Shown piece by piece: positions 1 to 4,952 of a stretch of 7,312 nt of DNA. Within the stretch, counting starts at the first letter, position 1. Each line of letters starts with the position of its first letter. This stretch comes from Brevundimonas vancanneytii (GTDB lineage Bacteria > Pseudomonadota > Alphaproteobacteria > Caulobacterales > Caulobacteraceae), in the NCBI GenBank assembly GCA_945874855.1, contig CAMCIP010000116.1, positions 1 through 7,312 on the forward strand, read 5' to 3'. The notes below the pieces were generated by a model. That model searched no databases and had not been told where the DNA came from. It saw only the letters and a program-made list of their open reading frames with translations. The position numbers were made by a program, and so were the translations under genes.

Positions 1-2
1 GC

Positions 3-230
3 CGCAATGCGCTGGAGCAGGAGAAGATCTTCGGCCGCACCGCCTATGTCTCCGGCCTGGTCATGACCAAGCTGGACGGCACGGCCCGCGGCGGGGTCCT
101 GGTCCCCGTGGCCCAGGCCTCAGACGCCCCGATCAAGCTGATCGGCGTGGGCGAGGGGATCGAGGACCTGCAACCCTTCGACGCCCGGGCCTTCGCCCGG
201 TCGCTGGTCGGACTGGAGGACGCAGCGTGA
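3..230 (+). CDS. ftsY: Signal recognition particle receptor FtsY, C-terminal fragment (5' end outside window)
   Basis: This is the last 75 codons of FtsY, the SRP-family GTPase that receives SRP-ribosome complexes at the inner membrane and hands nascent membrane proteins to the Sec translocon. The visible part is the end of the NG domain. A TKLD motif at 66-77 is the G4 guanine-specificity element, followed by the family-typical DGTARGG stretch. GVGE at 144-155 matches the closing G5 region, and it is followed by the usual EDLQPFD segment. The frame is open from the window edge to the TGA at 228-230. That stop overlaps the GTG start of the next gene, so the two are probably co-transcribed and translationally coupled. 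An FtsY-IspZ neighbourhood is common in alphaproteobacteria. Ffh shares the GTPase fold, but a short tail ending just after the LQPFD element, with no methionine-rich M domain, favours FtsY. Confidence 0.95.
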   Translation, partial: RNALEQEKIFGRTAYVSGLVMTKLDGTARGGVLVPVAQASDAPIKLIGVGEGIEDLQPFDARAFARSLVGLEDAA

Positions 231-907
231 GCGAGACCGGACCGACGAAGGCCGCAAACCCCGCCTGGGTGCGTCAGGCGGTGGATTTCGGCGCCCTGGC
301 CGCCTTCGCCGCGGGATTCCTGTTCTTCCGCCTGAGCGGTCAGGACGGCGATCAGGCCCTGGTCAACGCCAGCTGGTTCCTGGTCGGGGGGGCGGCGATC
401 GCCGTGGCCGCGGGCCTGGTCCTGGAGCGCCGCCTGGCCCTGATGCCGCTGATCGTCGGCGGCTTCGCCCTGGTCTTCGGCCTTCTGACCATCGTCACCC
501 AGAACGATCTGTTCGTGAAGCTGAAGGTCACCGTGCTGAACGGCAGTCTGGCGGCGGCCCTGCTGGGCGGCATCCTGCTGGGCAAGCGGCCGCTCAAGGC
601 CCTGCTGGGCACGGTCATACCGATCACGGACCGGGCCTGGCGCCTCCTGACCATCCGCTATGGCCTCTATTTCCTGGCCGTGGCCCTGACCAATGAGCTG
701 ATCCGCAACGAGGCCCTGGTCTCGGCCGTGGCGGCGCAGATGGGCCGGCCGGAAGCCGACCCGGCCGACGTCTGGGTCGCCTTCCGCGGGGTGCTGTGGA
801 TCGCCTCCATGGCCTTCGGCCTGGCCAACCTGCCGCTGATCCTGAAGAATCTGCAGCCCGAGACCGCCGACGGGACCAGGCCGCAGCCCCCGGACGCTAC
901 GGCCTGA
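227..907 (+). CDS. ispZ: Inner-membrane protein, YciB/IspZ (septation protein A) family
   Basis: This is a 226-residue polytopic inner-membrane protein of the YciB/IspZ family, linked in other bacteria to cell-envelope synthesis and normal septation; its biochemical activity is not settled. About six hydrophobic segments are visible, near residues 20-36, 47-66, 72-91, 102-119, 140-157 and 186-206. Family landmarks are FGLLTI followed by a polar NDLFVKLK stretch (about 84-100), LGGILLGKRPLKALLG (about 113-128), DRAWRLL (135-141) and an Asn-Glu pair after the fifth segment. It is longer than enterobacterial YciB (about 180 residues) because of a polar N-terminus, a roughly 20-residue insert at 165-182 and a Pro/Thr-rich C-terminal tail. 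The start is GTG at 227, overlapping the ftsY stop by four bases, which fits translational coupling. The alternative start codons lie well inside the first membrane segments. Confidence 0.9.
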   Translation: MSETGPTKAANPAWVRQAVDFGALAAFAAGFLFFRLSGQDGDQALVNASWFLVGGAAIAVAAGLVLERRLALMPLIVGGFALVFGLLTIVTQNDLFVKLKVTVLNGSLAAALLGGILLGKRPLKALLGTVIPITDRAWRLLTIRYGLYFLAVALTNELIRNEALVSAVAAQMGRPEADPADVWVAFRGVLWIASMAFGLANLPLILKNLQPETADGTRPQPPDATA

Positions 908-967
908 CGATTTCGGATCGTCCGTCTTCAAACCTTAAAACGCGGCTGATAGCCATGGCGCCGCGGC

Positions 968-1029
968 AGAGCCTGATCCGCCGAGAGGGAATCGCTTCGC
1001 GATTCCGTCGACGCGGTGAATCAGGCTCC
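968..1029. repeat. 62-bp palindromic element, copy 1 (REP/BIME-like)
   Basis: This element is a nested inverted repeat. Outer arms GAGCCTGAT (969-977) and ATCAGGCTC (1020-1028) enclose a tight hairpin, GGAATCGC (988-995), TTC loop, GCGATTCC (999-1006). It has the same length and layout as the element at 1041-1102. Read against the reverse complement of that element without gaps, about 40 of 62 positions match by hand count, concentrated in the outer arms and the central hairpin. The design resembles dispersed extragenic palindromes (REP/BIME type). Whether it recurs elsewhere in the genome cannot be seen here. It lacks a trailing T-run, so it is not an obvious intrinsic terminator for ftsY-ispZ. 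Confidence 0.65.
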
Positions 1030-1040
1030 AGGATTGAGCG

Positions 1041-1102
1041 AGAGCTTGATTCACGCTTCTGCCGGAACCGCTGCGCGGTTCCGTCCGAAACGATCAAGCT
1101 CT
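1041..1102. repeat. 62-bp palindromic element, copy 2, inverted relative to copy 1
   Basis: Outer arms AGAGCTTGAT (1041-1050) and ATCAAGCTCT (1093-1102) form a perfect 10-bp stem. Inside it is a perfect 9-bp hairpin, CGGAACCGC (1063-1071), TGC loop, GCGGTTCCG (1075-1083). The shared GTGAATCA block lies on opposite sides in the two copies, so this copy is best read as inverted relative to the one at 968-1029, across an 11-bp spacer. The element stops at the base before the AGGGGAG ribosome binding site of the marR gene. It could therefore form a stable structure in the marR 5' leader, or it could be a mobile or dispersed repeat tolerated at this position. Confidence 0.7.
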
Positions 1103-1109
1103 AGGGGAG
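1103..1109 (+). promoter_or_regulatory. Ribosome binding site of the marR gene, abutting palindrome copy 2
   Basis: AGGGGAG lies six bases before the ATG at 1116 and fixes that start. It begins at the base immediately after the palindromic element that ends at 1102. Folding of that element in the mRNA would therefore place a long stem directly against the ribosome landing site. Confidence 0.6.
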
Positions 1110-1115
1110 TCGGTC

Positions 1116-1733
1116 ATGGTGAAGTCTGGAAAACAGGCGCGACGCGCGGGAGCTCTCGCTGATTCGCCCAGCCACCTGATGCACCGCGCCCTGCAGCTGG
1201 CCCTGGATGTCTATGCCGAGGAACTGGGCACGGACGGTCCGACCCAGCGCCAGTTCGCCGTGCTGGAAGCGGTGTCCCAGCGCGCTGGTCTGACCCAGAC
1301 CGATCTGGTCAAGGCCACCGGGATCGATCGCTCGACCCTGGCCGATCTGGTCTCGCGTATGACGGCCAGGGGGCTGCTGGACCGCGAGCGGTCCACCCTG
1401 GACGCCCGCGCCAAGGCCGTGCGGCTTTCGGCGGCGGGCGAGGCGGTGCTTGCGGCGGCCCGGCCCCGCGTCATCGCCGCCGACAAGCGGATCGTGGGGC
1501 TTCTGCCCAAGGCCAAGCGCGACCTCTTCCTCGACCTGCTCTCCGAACTGGCCGCCGCCGCCGACGCCGCCCCGGAAGAGGCCAGGCTGGCGATCAAGGC
1601 CGAGAAGAAGCGCCTCAAGGACGCCCGCAAGGCCGAAAAGGCGGCGAAGAAGGCCGAAAAGCCTGCCAAGGCCGGGAAGACGGGCAAGGCCAAGTCCGCC
1701 AGCACCCCCGGTCCGACCGGGGAAGCCGCCTGA
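1116..1733 (+). CDS. MarR-family transcriptional regulator with lysine/alanine-rich C-terminal tail
   Basis: This encodes a 205-residue probable dimeric winged-helix DNA-binding regulator. Residues 20-40 are a helical dimerisation segment. Residues 43-115 form the MarR winged helix: TQRQFAVLEAV, then the turn TQTDLVKATGI, the recognition helix DRSTLADLVSRM (71-82), GLLDRERSTLDARAKAVRLS as the wing (about 87-105) and the helix AGEAVLAAA. MarR proteins usually end after one more helical pair, near residue 150. Here a tail follows with 13 lysines and 2 arginines between residues 161 and 193, mixed with alanine and ending in a Ser/Thr/Pro/Gly stretch. It resembles histone H1-like or AlgP-like tails and probably adds non-specific DNA binding. 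The ATG at 1116 has a good AGGGGAG Shine-Dalgarno at 1103-1109, six bases upstream. The target and ligand are unknown. The neighbouring genes are not an evident target operon. Confidence 0.88.
   Translation: MVKSGKQARRAGALADSPSHLMHRALQLALDVYAEELGTDGPTQRQFAVLEAVSQRAGLTQTDLVKATGIDRSTLADLVSRMTARGLLDRERSTLDARAKAVRLSAAGEAVLAAARPRVIAADKRIVGLLPKAKRDLFLDLLSELAAAADAAPEEARLAIKAEKKRLKDARKAEKAAKKAEKPAKAGKTGKAKSASTPGPTGEAA
1706..1722. repeat. GC-rich 17-bp palindrome at the 3' end of the marR gene
   Basis: CCCCGGTC (1706-1713) and GACCGGGG (1715-1722) are perfect reverse complements around a single C, inside the last codons of the marR gene and close to the tetR stop. A six-pair stem with a five-base loop could form on either transcript. 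There is no T-run on either side, so a terminator role for the convergent pair is only a possibility. Confidence 0.35.
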
Positions 1734-1737
1734 GTCG

Positions 1738-2460
1738 TCAACCGGCTGCGGGGGGCGGCGCGCACACCGCCCGGAATCCTGCCGCCGCGAACCGGACCAG
1801 GTAGTCGCAGGCGCTCTCCAGATCGCCCGACCGGCACAGGCCGCCCGACAGCCGGTCCAGCCGCCCGGTCTCGCCCAGGGTCAGGGTCAGGGCCCCCGAC
1901 AGGTTGTGATAGGCCCAGTACAGATCGACCTCGCGCGCGTCGGGCAGCACCTGTTTGATCAGTTCGATCAGCCGACGGATGGCCGGATCGAAATAGCGCG
2001 CCATGGTCTCGCCGCCGAAGGTGGGATTGGCGTTGGTCTGGGCCACGAGGGCGGAATAGTGTTTCCACCCGGGCCCGCCCTTCAGCGACCACTGGAACGG
2101 CGGCCGCAGAAAGGCCTCCAGAAGGCCCTCCAGCGTCATGCCGTCCGGGCCCGGATCCCGCGCATAACGGTTGACCGCATCGACCCGCTCATTGTTCCAG
2201 ACCTCCGCGCGGCGCAGGAAGACGGCGTCGAAAAGGGCCCGCTTGGAGCCGAAATAATAGTGCACCAGGGCGGTATCGACGCCGGCCTCGCGCGCCACCT
2301 CCCGGATGGTCACGCCATAGAAGCCGTGTTTGGAAAACAGGTCCTCGGCCGCGTCCAGAATGGCCGCCGAGGTGTCGGCCGCCCCTTCCGACGGATCCTT
2401 GCGGGGCCGCCCCCGGCGGGCCGGAGCCGCGGCGGCGGGCGGGGCGTCGAGCTTGGTCAT
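1738..2460 (-). CDS. TetR/AcrR-family transcriptional regulator
   Basis: This encodes a 240-residue one-component repressor-type regulator, divergent from the TonB-dependent receptor gene and its likely local controller. After a Pro/Ala-rich leader comes an AT-hook-like RRGRPRKDP (15-23). The TetR helix-turn-helix follows at about 31-80: AILDAAEDLFSKHGFYGVT, then IREVAREAGVDTALVHYYF with the conserved Tyr-Tyr-Phe, and GSKRALFDAVF. The ligand-binding half (about 85-235) contains FQWSLKGGPGWKHYSALVAQ and a helix MARYFDPAIRRLIELI. This resembles C-terminal domains of TetR proteins annotated in proteobacterial catabolic and efflux clusters, but I cannot assign the inducer. The start is the ATG read on the minus strand at 2460; it has only a weak Shine-Dalgarno. 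Its 3' end faces the marR gene with four bases between the stops. Two inverted repeats in the upstream gap are candidate operators. Confidence 0.9.
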   Translation of the reverse strand: MTKLDAPPAAAAPARRGRPRKDPSEGAADTSAAILDAAEDLFSKHGFYGVTIREVAREAGVDTALVHYYFGSKRALFDAVFLRRAEVWNNERVDAVNRYARDPGPDGMTLEGLLEAFLRPPFQWSLKGGPGWKHYSALVAQTNANPTFGGETMARYFDPAIRRLIELIKQVLPDAREVDLYWAYHNLSGALTLTLGETGRLDRLSGGLCRSGDLESACDYLVRFAAAGFRAVCAPPPAAG

Positions 2461-2473
2461 GACCCGAGGCTAG

Positions 2474-2500
2474 GCCGTTGCGGGCCCCGTGTGCAACGGC
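2474..2500. promoter_or_regulatory. Inverted repeat beside the tetR start, candidate operator
   Basis: GCCGTTGC (2474-2481) and GCAACGGC (2493-2500) are perfect 8-bp arms separated by 11 bases, starting 13 bases upstream of the tetR start codon. TetR dimers commonly bind inverted repeats of this overall size in their own promoter, which makes this the better-placed autoregulatory operator. No binding evidence can be read from sequence. A hairpin in the tetR 5' leader is the alternative. Confidence 0.4.
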
Positions 2501-2542
2501 GCCACACCTGAGCGCGCCCGATCGGACGGCAGACCTCGCCGT

Positions 2543-2569
2543 TTGACAGAATCCGGAAAGCGGTTACCT
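2543..2569 (+). promoter_or_regulatory. Possible promoter of the TonB-dependent receptor gene
   Basis: TTGACA at 2543-2548 is a perfect consensus -35 hexamer on the receptor strand, about 90 bases before its start codon. A -10 element is less clear: TTACCT at 2564-2569, after a 15-base spacer, is the nearest candidate and matches poorly. Alphaproteobacterial housekeeping promoters often have divergent -10 elements, so the -35 call is firmer than the whole promoter. Confidence 0.3.
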
Positions 2570-2574
2570 TCCGG
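2553..2574. promoter_or_regulatory. Inverted repeat CCGGAA-N10-TTCCGG, candidate operator
   Basis: Six-base arms at 2553-2558 and 2569-2574 flank ten bases, directly downstream of the TTGACA at 2543. A repressor bound here would cover the likely -10 region of the receptor gene. The half-site differs from the repeat at 2474-2500, so at most one of the two need be the site of the adjacent TetR protein. Confidence 0.35.
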
Positions 2575-2637
2575 GAAAATCATTGAGCGCTGAATAAAAG
2601 CGCCGTCGAGCCGAAACATCAGGAACCGGGGTACATC

Positions 2638-4839
2638 ATGAAGAAATTCGTCAAGGCCGCCATGCTGGCCGGCGCTGCCTGGGGGGCCATGTCCGCTGTG
2701 GCCGTGGCCCAGGACGCGCCGTCGCAGGAGCCGGAAGTCACTTCCGTCGACGACATCATCGTCTCGGCCCGCCGTCGTGACGAGGCGCTGAAGGACGTGC
2801 CCGTGGCCGTCACCGCCCTGGGCGAGGCCCGGCTGGAGCAGACCGGCGGCACGGATCTGACCGTCCTGCAGCAGCAGACGCCCAACGCCACCGTCCAGGT
2901 GGCGCGGGGTTCCAACTCCACCCTGATCTCCTTCATCCGCGGCGTCGGCCAGCAGGATCCGCTGTGGGGCTTCGAGCCGGGCGTGGGTCTCTACATCGAC
3001 GATGTCTATGTCGCCCGTCCCCAGGGCGCCGTGCTCGATGTGTTCGACGTGCAGCGCATCGAGGTCCTGCGCGGACCCCAGGGCTCGCTCTACGGGCGCA
3101 ACACCGTGGGCGGCGCGATCAAATATGTGACCTCGCGCCTGTCGCCCGAGACCGAGGTCTCGGTGAAGGCCGCCTACGGCAGCTTCAACCAGATCGACTT
3201 CCTCGGCAGCGCCAGCGTGCCGCTGACCGACGATTTCCGCGTCGGCGCCGCCGTGGCCCGCTACACCCGCGACGGCTATGGCACCAACCTCAACACGGGC
3301 GCCGAACACTACGACAAGGACGTCACCGCCTTCCGCGCCTCGGCCGAATGGACCCCGCGCGACGAGGTCTTCGTGCGCCTGACCTATGACCGCACGGTCG
3401 ACGACTCGGCCCCGCGTCACGGCCACCGCGAGGTGGCGGGCACCGGCACGGGCGCGGGCGTGCAGCCCAGCGTCTATGACACCTTTGCCGGCATCGGCGA
3501 CGAGAACTCGGTCGAGACCGAGGGCTTCGCCCTGACCGTGCAGACCGAGGTCTCGGACAACTGGACCGTCAAGGCCATCGCCGCCCGCCGCGAGGGTCGC
3601 ACCGACACCGTCATCGACTTCGACAACACCCCGGCGCCGACCCTGGACATCCCGGCCTACTATGAGGACAGCCAGACCACGCTCGAGTTCCAGGGCCTGT
3701 TCGACTACGACCGCATCCAGGGCGTCGTCGGCCTCTTCTATCTGGATGGCCGCGCCGAAGGGGCCTTCGACACCATCGTCGGGAACCTGGGCATCGTGAT
3801 CGGCACCGGCGGCTTCGTCGAAACCACCAGCCTGTCGGCCTTCTTCGACGTCAATTTCGACATCACCGATCGCCTGCACCTGTCGGTTGGCGGCCGCTAC
3901 ACCCTGGATGACAAGACCGGCGACGTGTTCCGCGCCAACTATCTGGGGGCCACCCGGTCGCCGCTGCTGGGCGGCACCGTCCGTGCCCCCCTGCTGGTGC
4001 GCACCGACTACACCAACGCCAAGACCTTCGACCAGTTCACCCCCAGGGTGGCCCTGTCCTATGACTTCTCGGACGCCATCACGGGCTATGCCTCCTTCTC
4101 GCAGGGCTTCAAGTCGGGCGGCTTCGACATGCGCGGCGACGCCGTGTTCACGCCGAACACCGTCAACGGCTACGATCCCGAGACCGTCGACAGCTATGAG
4201 CTGGGACTGAAGGGCCGCGTCGGCATCCTCTCGTTCAGCTCGGCCGTGTTCTACAATGAATACCAGGACCAGCAGGTGACCACCCAGGTCCCGGCGGTCG
4301 GCGGCATCGCCAGCTTCGTCGACAACGTCGGCCAGTCCACCTTCTACGGGGCGGAGCTCGAAGGTGCCCTGTCCCTGACCGACTCCCTGACCGCCAACTT
4401 CGCCGTCGGCTATCTGAACTCCGAGTTCGACGAGTTCCTGCGCTACAACCTGACCACCATGGTGTTCGAGGACATCTCCAGCCAGGTCGTGCTGCAGAAC
4501 GCCCCGGAATGGACCGGCTATCTCGGCCTGACCTGGAACGGCATGCTGGCGGGTGGCGAACTGGCGGTGACGCCCCAGGTCAGCTATCGCGGCGACTACA
4601 GCCAGTTCGAGTTCCCCAATCCGATCCTCGACCAGGAAGCCTATGCCCTGGTCGACCTGTCGGCGGTGTGGACCTCGCCGGACGACCGCTTCACGGTCGG
4701 CATCTTCGGCAAGAACCTGACCGAGGAAGAATATCGCGTCGGCGGCTACAACTTCCCCGGCGCTACCTTCAACAACTCGGTTATCGGTTACTACGGCCCC
4801 CCGCGGACCGTGACGGCCTCGATCCAGGTCAAGTTCTGA
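2638..4839 (+). CDS. TonB-dependent outer-membrane receptor, substrate unknown
   Basis: This encodes a 733-residue outer-membrane active transporter that takes up a scarce or large substrate using energy from TonB-ExbB-ExbD. Residues 1-24 are a signal peptide (MKKFVKAAML start, hydrophobic core, probable cut after AVA before Gln25). A TonB box, DDIIVSARR, lies at about 38-46. The plug domain runs from about 49 to 168, with FIRGVGQQDP, VGLYIDDVYVARP and IEVLRGPQGSLYGRNTVGGAI as family signatures. The remainder is a beta-barrel of about 22 strands, with the late motifs SQGFKSGGFD, ETVDSYELGLKG and NLTEEEYRV, and a terminal phenylalanine typical of barrel-assembly signals. Length is normal for the family. 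The style matches the expanded sphingomonad/Caulobacter receptor group, often annotated as siderophore-like without proof. The ATG at 2638 is preceded by AGGAACCGGGG (2621-2631). The neighbouring TetR gene and MFS permease suggest an organic substrate rather than iron; that is inference. Confidence 0.95.
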   Translation: MKKFVKAAMLAGAAWGAMSAVAVAQDAPSQEPEVTSVDDIIVSARRRDEALKDVPVAVTALGEARLEQTGGTDLTVLQQQTPNATVQVARGSNSTLISFIRGVGQQDPLWGFEPGVGLYIDDVYVARPQGAVLDVFDVQRIEVLRGPQGSLYGRNTVGGAIKYVTSRLSPETEVSVKAAYGSFNQIDFLGSASVPLTDDFRVGAAVARYTRDGYGTNLNTGAEHYDKDVTAFRASAEWTPRDEVFVRLTYDRTVDDSAPRHGHREVAGTGTGAGVQPSVYDTFAGIGDENSVETEGFALTVQTEVSDNWTVKAIAARREGRTDTVIDFDNTPAPTLDIPAYYEDSQTTLEFQGLFDYDRIQGVVGLFYLDGRAEGAFDTIVGNLGIVIGTGGFVETTSLSAFFDVNFDITDRLHLSVGGRYTLDDKTGDVFRANYLGATRSPLLGGTVRAPLLVRTDYTNAKTFDQFTPRVALSYDFSDAITGYASFSQGFKSGGFDMRGDAVFTPNTVNGYDPETVDSYELGLKGRVGILSFSSAVFYNEYQDQQVTTQVPAVGGIASFVDNVGQSTFYGAELEGALSLTDSLTANFAVGYLNSEFDEFLRYNLTTMVFEDISSQVVLQNAPEWTGYLGLTWNGMLAGGELAVTPQVSYRGDYSQFEFPNPILDQEAYALVDLSAVWTSPDDRFTVGIFGKNLTEEEYRVGGYNFPGATFNNSVIGYYGPPRTVTASIQVKF

Positions 4840-4861
4840 CGGCCCTTCGATCCTGAACGAC

Positions 4862-4897
4862 TGGGCGGCGGTTCCAAGCGGGCCGCCGCCCATTTTT
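4862..4897 (+). terminator. Rho-independent terminator after the TonB-dependent receptor gene
   Basis: TGGGCGGCGG (4862-4871) and CCGCCGCCCA (4883-4892) form a perfect 10-bp GC-rich stem with an 11-base loop, followed at once by five T residues (4893-4897). It lies 22 bases after the receptor stop. It should end most receptor transcripts, so the permease gene needs read-through or its own promoter. Confidence 0.88.
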
Positions 4898-4916
4898 CAT
4901 TGCGCGACGAACGATT

Positions 4917-4942
4917 ACGGTCGAACAGTTTTCCGCGACCGT
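4917..4942. repeat. Inverted repeat just upstream of the MFS permease ribosome binding site
   Basis: ACGGTCG (4917-4923) and CGACCGT (4936-4942) are perfect 7-bp arms around 12 bases. The right arm ends next to the G-rich Shine-Dalgarno of the permease gene. It may be a regulator site or a leader hairpin. Its half-site does not match the two repeats upstream of the receptor gene. Confidence 0.3.
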
Positions 4943-4952
4943 GGGGGAAGAG

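Noticed and set aside
44..931. 295-codon minus-strand frame opposite ftsY and ispZ
   Set aside because: Both plus-strand genes are recognisable and overlap in a typical coupled manner; the minus frame is low-complexity with many Gln and Gly residues.
968..1102. Intrinsic terminator for ftsY-ispZ
   Set aside because: The hairpins are strong but none is followed by a T-run, and the nested double-palindrome design fits a repeat element better.
796..1104. Small plus-strand frame overlapping the ispZ end and the palindromes
   Set aside because: It has no Shine-Dalgarno, is Arg-rich and translates through both palindromic repeats, so it is unlikely to be a gene.
1211..2092. 293-codon minus-strand frame spanning marR and the end of tetR
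   Set aside because: It runs antisense through the MarR winged helix and out of frame through the TetR gene. Both of those proteins have clear domains, and this frame has none.
1450..2511. 353-codon plus-strand frame across marR and tetR
   Set aside because: It is out of frame with marR and antisense to tetR. Its composition is Pro/Arg/Ala and then Gly/Gln rich, as expected for a high-GC shadow.
2461..2637. Cobalamin riboswitch or Fur box upstream of the TonB-dependent receptor
   Set aside because: No B12-box-like sequence or AT-rich Fur-type palindrome is seen, and the gap is short for a cobalamin riboswitch plus promoter.
2470..4893. 807-codon open frame on the minus strand opposite the TonB-dependent receptor gene
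   Set aside because: The plus strand encodes a complete receptor with signal peptide, plug motifs and barrel. The antisense frame is a low-complexity Gly/Val/Asp/Gln-rich shadow created by the GC-biased third codon positions, with no recognisable domain.
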